From Bacteroidota bacterium (GTDB taxonomy: Bacteria > Bacteroidota > Ignavibacteria > Tepidaquicellales > Tepidaquicellaceae): 6,115 bases of DNA. A program made the translations under genes and the position numbers. The DNA is taken from NCBI GenBank assembly GCA_003519545.1, contig DOWN01000119.1, forward strand, positions 1 through 6,115, given 5' to 3'. A model generated the notes under the pieces. That model was not told where the DNA came from. It ran no database searches and saw only the letters and a list, made by a program, of their open reading frames with translations. Below, in pieces: positions 5,804-6,115 of the stretch (positions are counted from its first letter, which is position 1; every line of letters begins with the position of its first letter).

Positions 5804-6115
5804 TCAGTTATTATTAAGGATTTTGAAGTGATGAATATTGTTTTCAAATGAATATTCAATTTTTAAAGAATACAGATCACATATTTTTTTTACAATTGAT
5901 AGTCCCAACCCGACAGAATCTGAATTTGATGATGATTTATAAAACCTGTTAAAAATTTTTTCTCTAACTAATGCCGGAGAGTTTGAAGTATTTGAAAATT
6001 TTAAATAATTATTTTTAATTTCAACTTTGATATAACCGTTTTCATAATTATTTTTTATAGCATTTTTAAACAAATTGGAAATCAAAATTTCAGAAAGTTC
6101 TTTGTTCATATTCAA
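5804..6115 (-). CDS. Sensor histidine kinase, C-terminal ATPase domain (5' end outside window)
   Basis: The last 103 residues of a two-component sensor kinase; sensor, membrane and phosphoacceptor-His regions lie beyond base 6115. Counting from the window edge, the N box is SEILISNLFKNAIKNN (8-23; N14, N18 and N22 fit ATP/Mg binding). The F box is IFNRFYKSS (54-62) and the G2 box is SVGLGLSIVKKICDLY (67-82). The usual G1 box DxGxG is replaced by SNTSNSP (41-47), as in many Bacteroidota kinases of this type, so it need not mean loss of activity. The final HHFKILNNN matches the usual closing strand. The TTG at the window edge is not a real start: the frame stays open and the kinase core must continue upstream. 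The gene is co-directional with the YHYH gene, 51 bp away with no strong terminator between. No response regulator is visible. Confidence 0.88.
   Translation of the reverse strand: MNMNKELSEILISNLFKNAIKNNYENGYIKVEIKNNYLKFSNTSNSPALVREKIFNRFYKSSSNSDSVGLGLSIVKKICDLYSLKIEYSFENNIHHFKILNNN

Noticed and set aside
6113..6115. TTG at the window edge as the start of the kinase gene
   Set aside because: It would begin within the ATPase N-box region, leaving no phosphoacceptor domain; the frame simply continues past the window.

Overview
This AT-rich window looks like chromosomal DNA from a non-photosynthetic member of the Bacteroidota/Chlorobi/Ignavibacteria (FCB) group. The best taxonomic clue is the C-terminal type IX secretion sorting domain at 4505-4744. 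It opens with NYPNPFNPETTI, a form especially common in Ignavibacteria and related lineages. Supporting clues are signal peptides ending in FAQ or FSQ, AT-rich leaders without Shine-Dalgarno sequences, and a Bacteroidota-style histidine kinase end. The taxonomy is an inference from protein style, not a database match.

Layout from left to right: (1) 2-619 (+), the nearly complete 3' part of an exported CpcT/CpeT-like protein, a family named for cyanobacterial bilin lyases. (2) 632-1987 (-), kynurenine 3-monooxygenase (kmo), convergent with gene 1. (3) A 90-bp divergent spacer with candidate promoters for both flanking genes. (4) 2078-3271 (+), glycine C-acetyltransferase / 2-amino-3-ketobutyrate CoA ligase (kbl). 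(5) 3274-4440 (-), an exported sialidase-like beta-propeller with Asp boxes, ending 2 bp from the kbl stop. (6) 4441-4504, a short spacer with a perfect 15-bp inverted repeat that includes the ribosome binding site of gene 5. (7) 4505-5752 (-), an exported YHYH-domain protein with a type IX sorting tail. (8) 5804-6115 (-), the C-terminal ATPase end of a sensor histidine kinase whose start lies beyond the window.

The genes fall into two themes. kmo and kbl are cytoplasmic amino-acid metabolism enzymes (tryptophan/kynurenine and threonine/glycine) sharing a divergent promoter region. No partner enzyme of either pathway (tdh, kynU, haaO) is present, so the pairing may be only positional. The right part (kinase, YHYH protein, propeller) is co-directional, and the last two are envelope or secreted proteins of unknown function. 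No tRNA, rRNA, CRISPR array, insertion sequence or phage gene was seen, and no gene-free stretch exceeds 90 bp. I see no clear new multi-gene system. The points most worth a second look are the exported CpeT-like protein, the hairpin that could hide the start of the propeller gene, and the uncharacterised YHYH/propeller pair.
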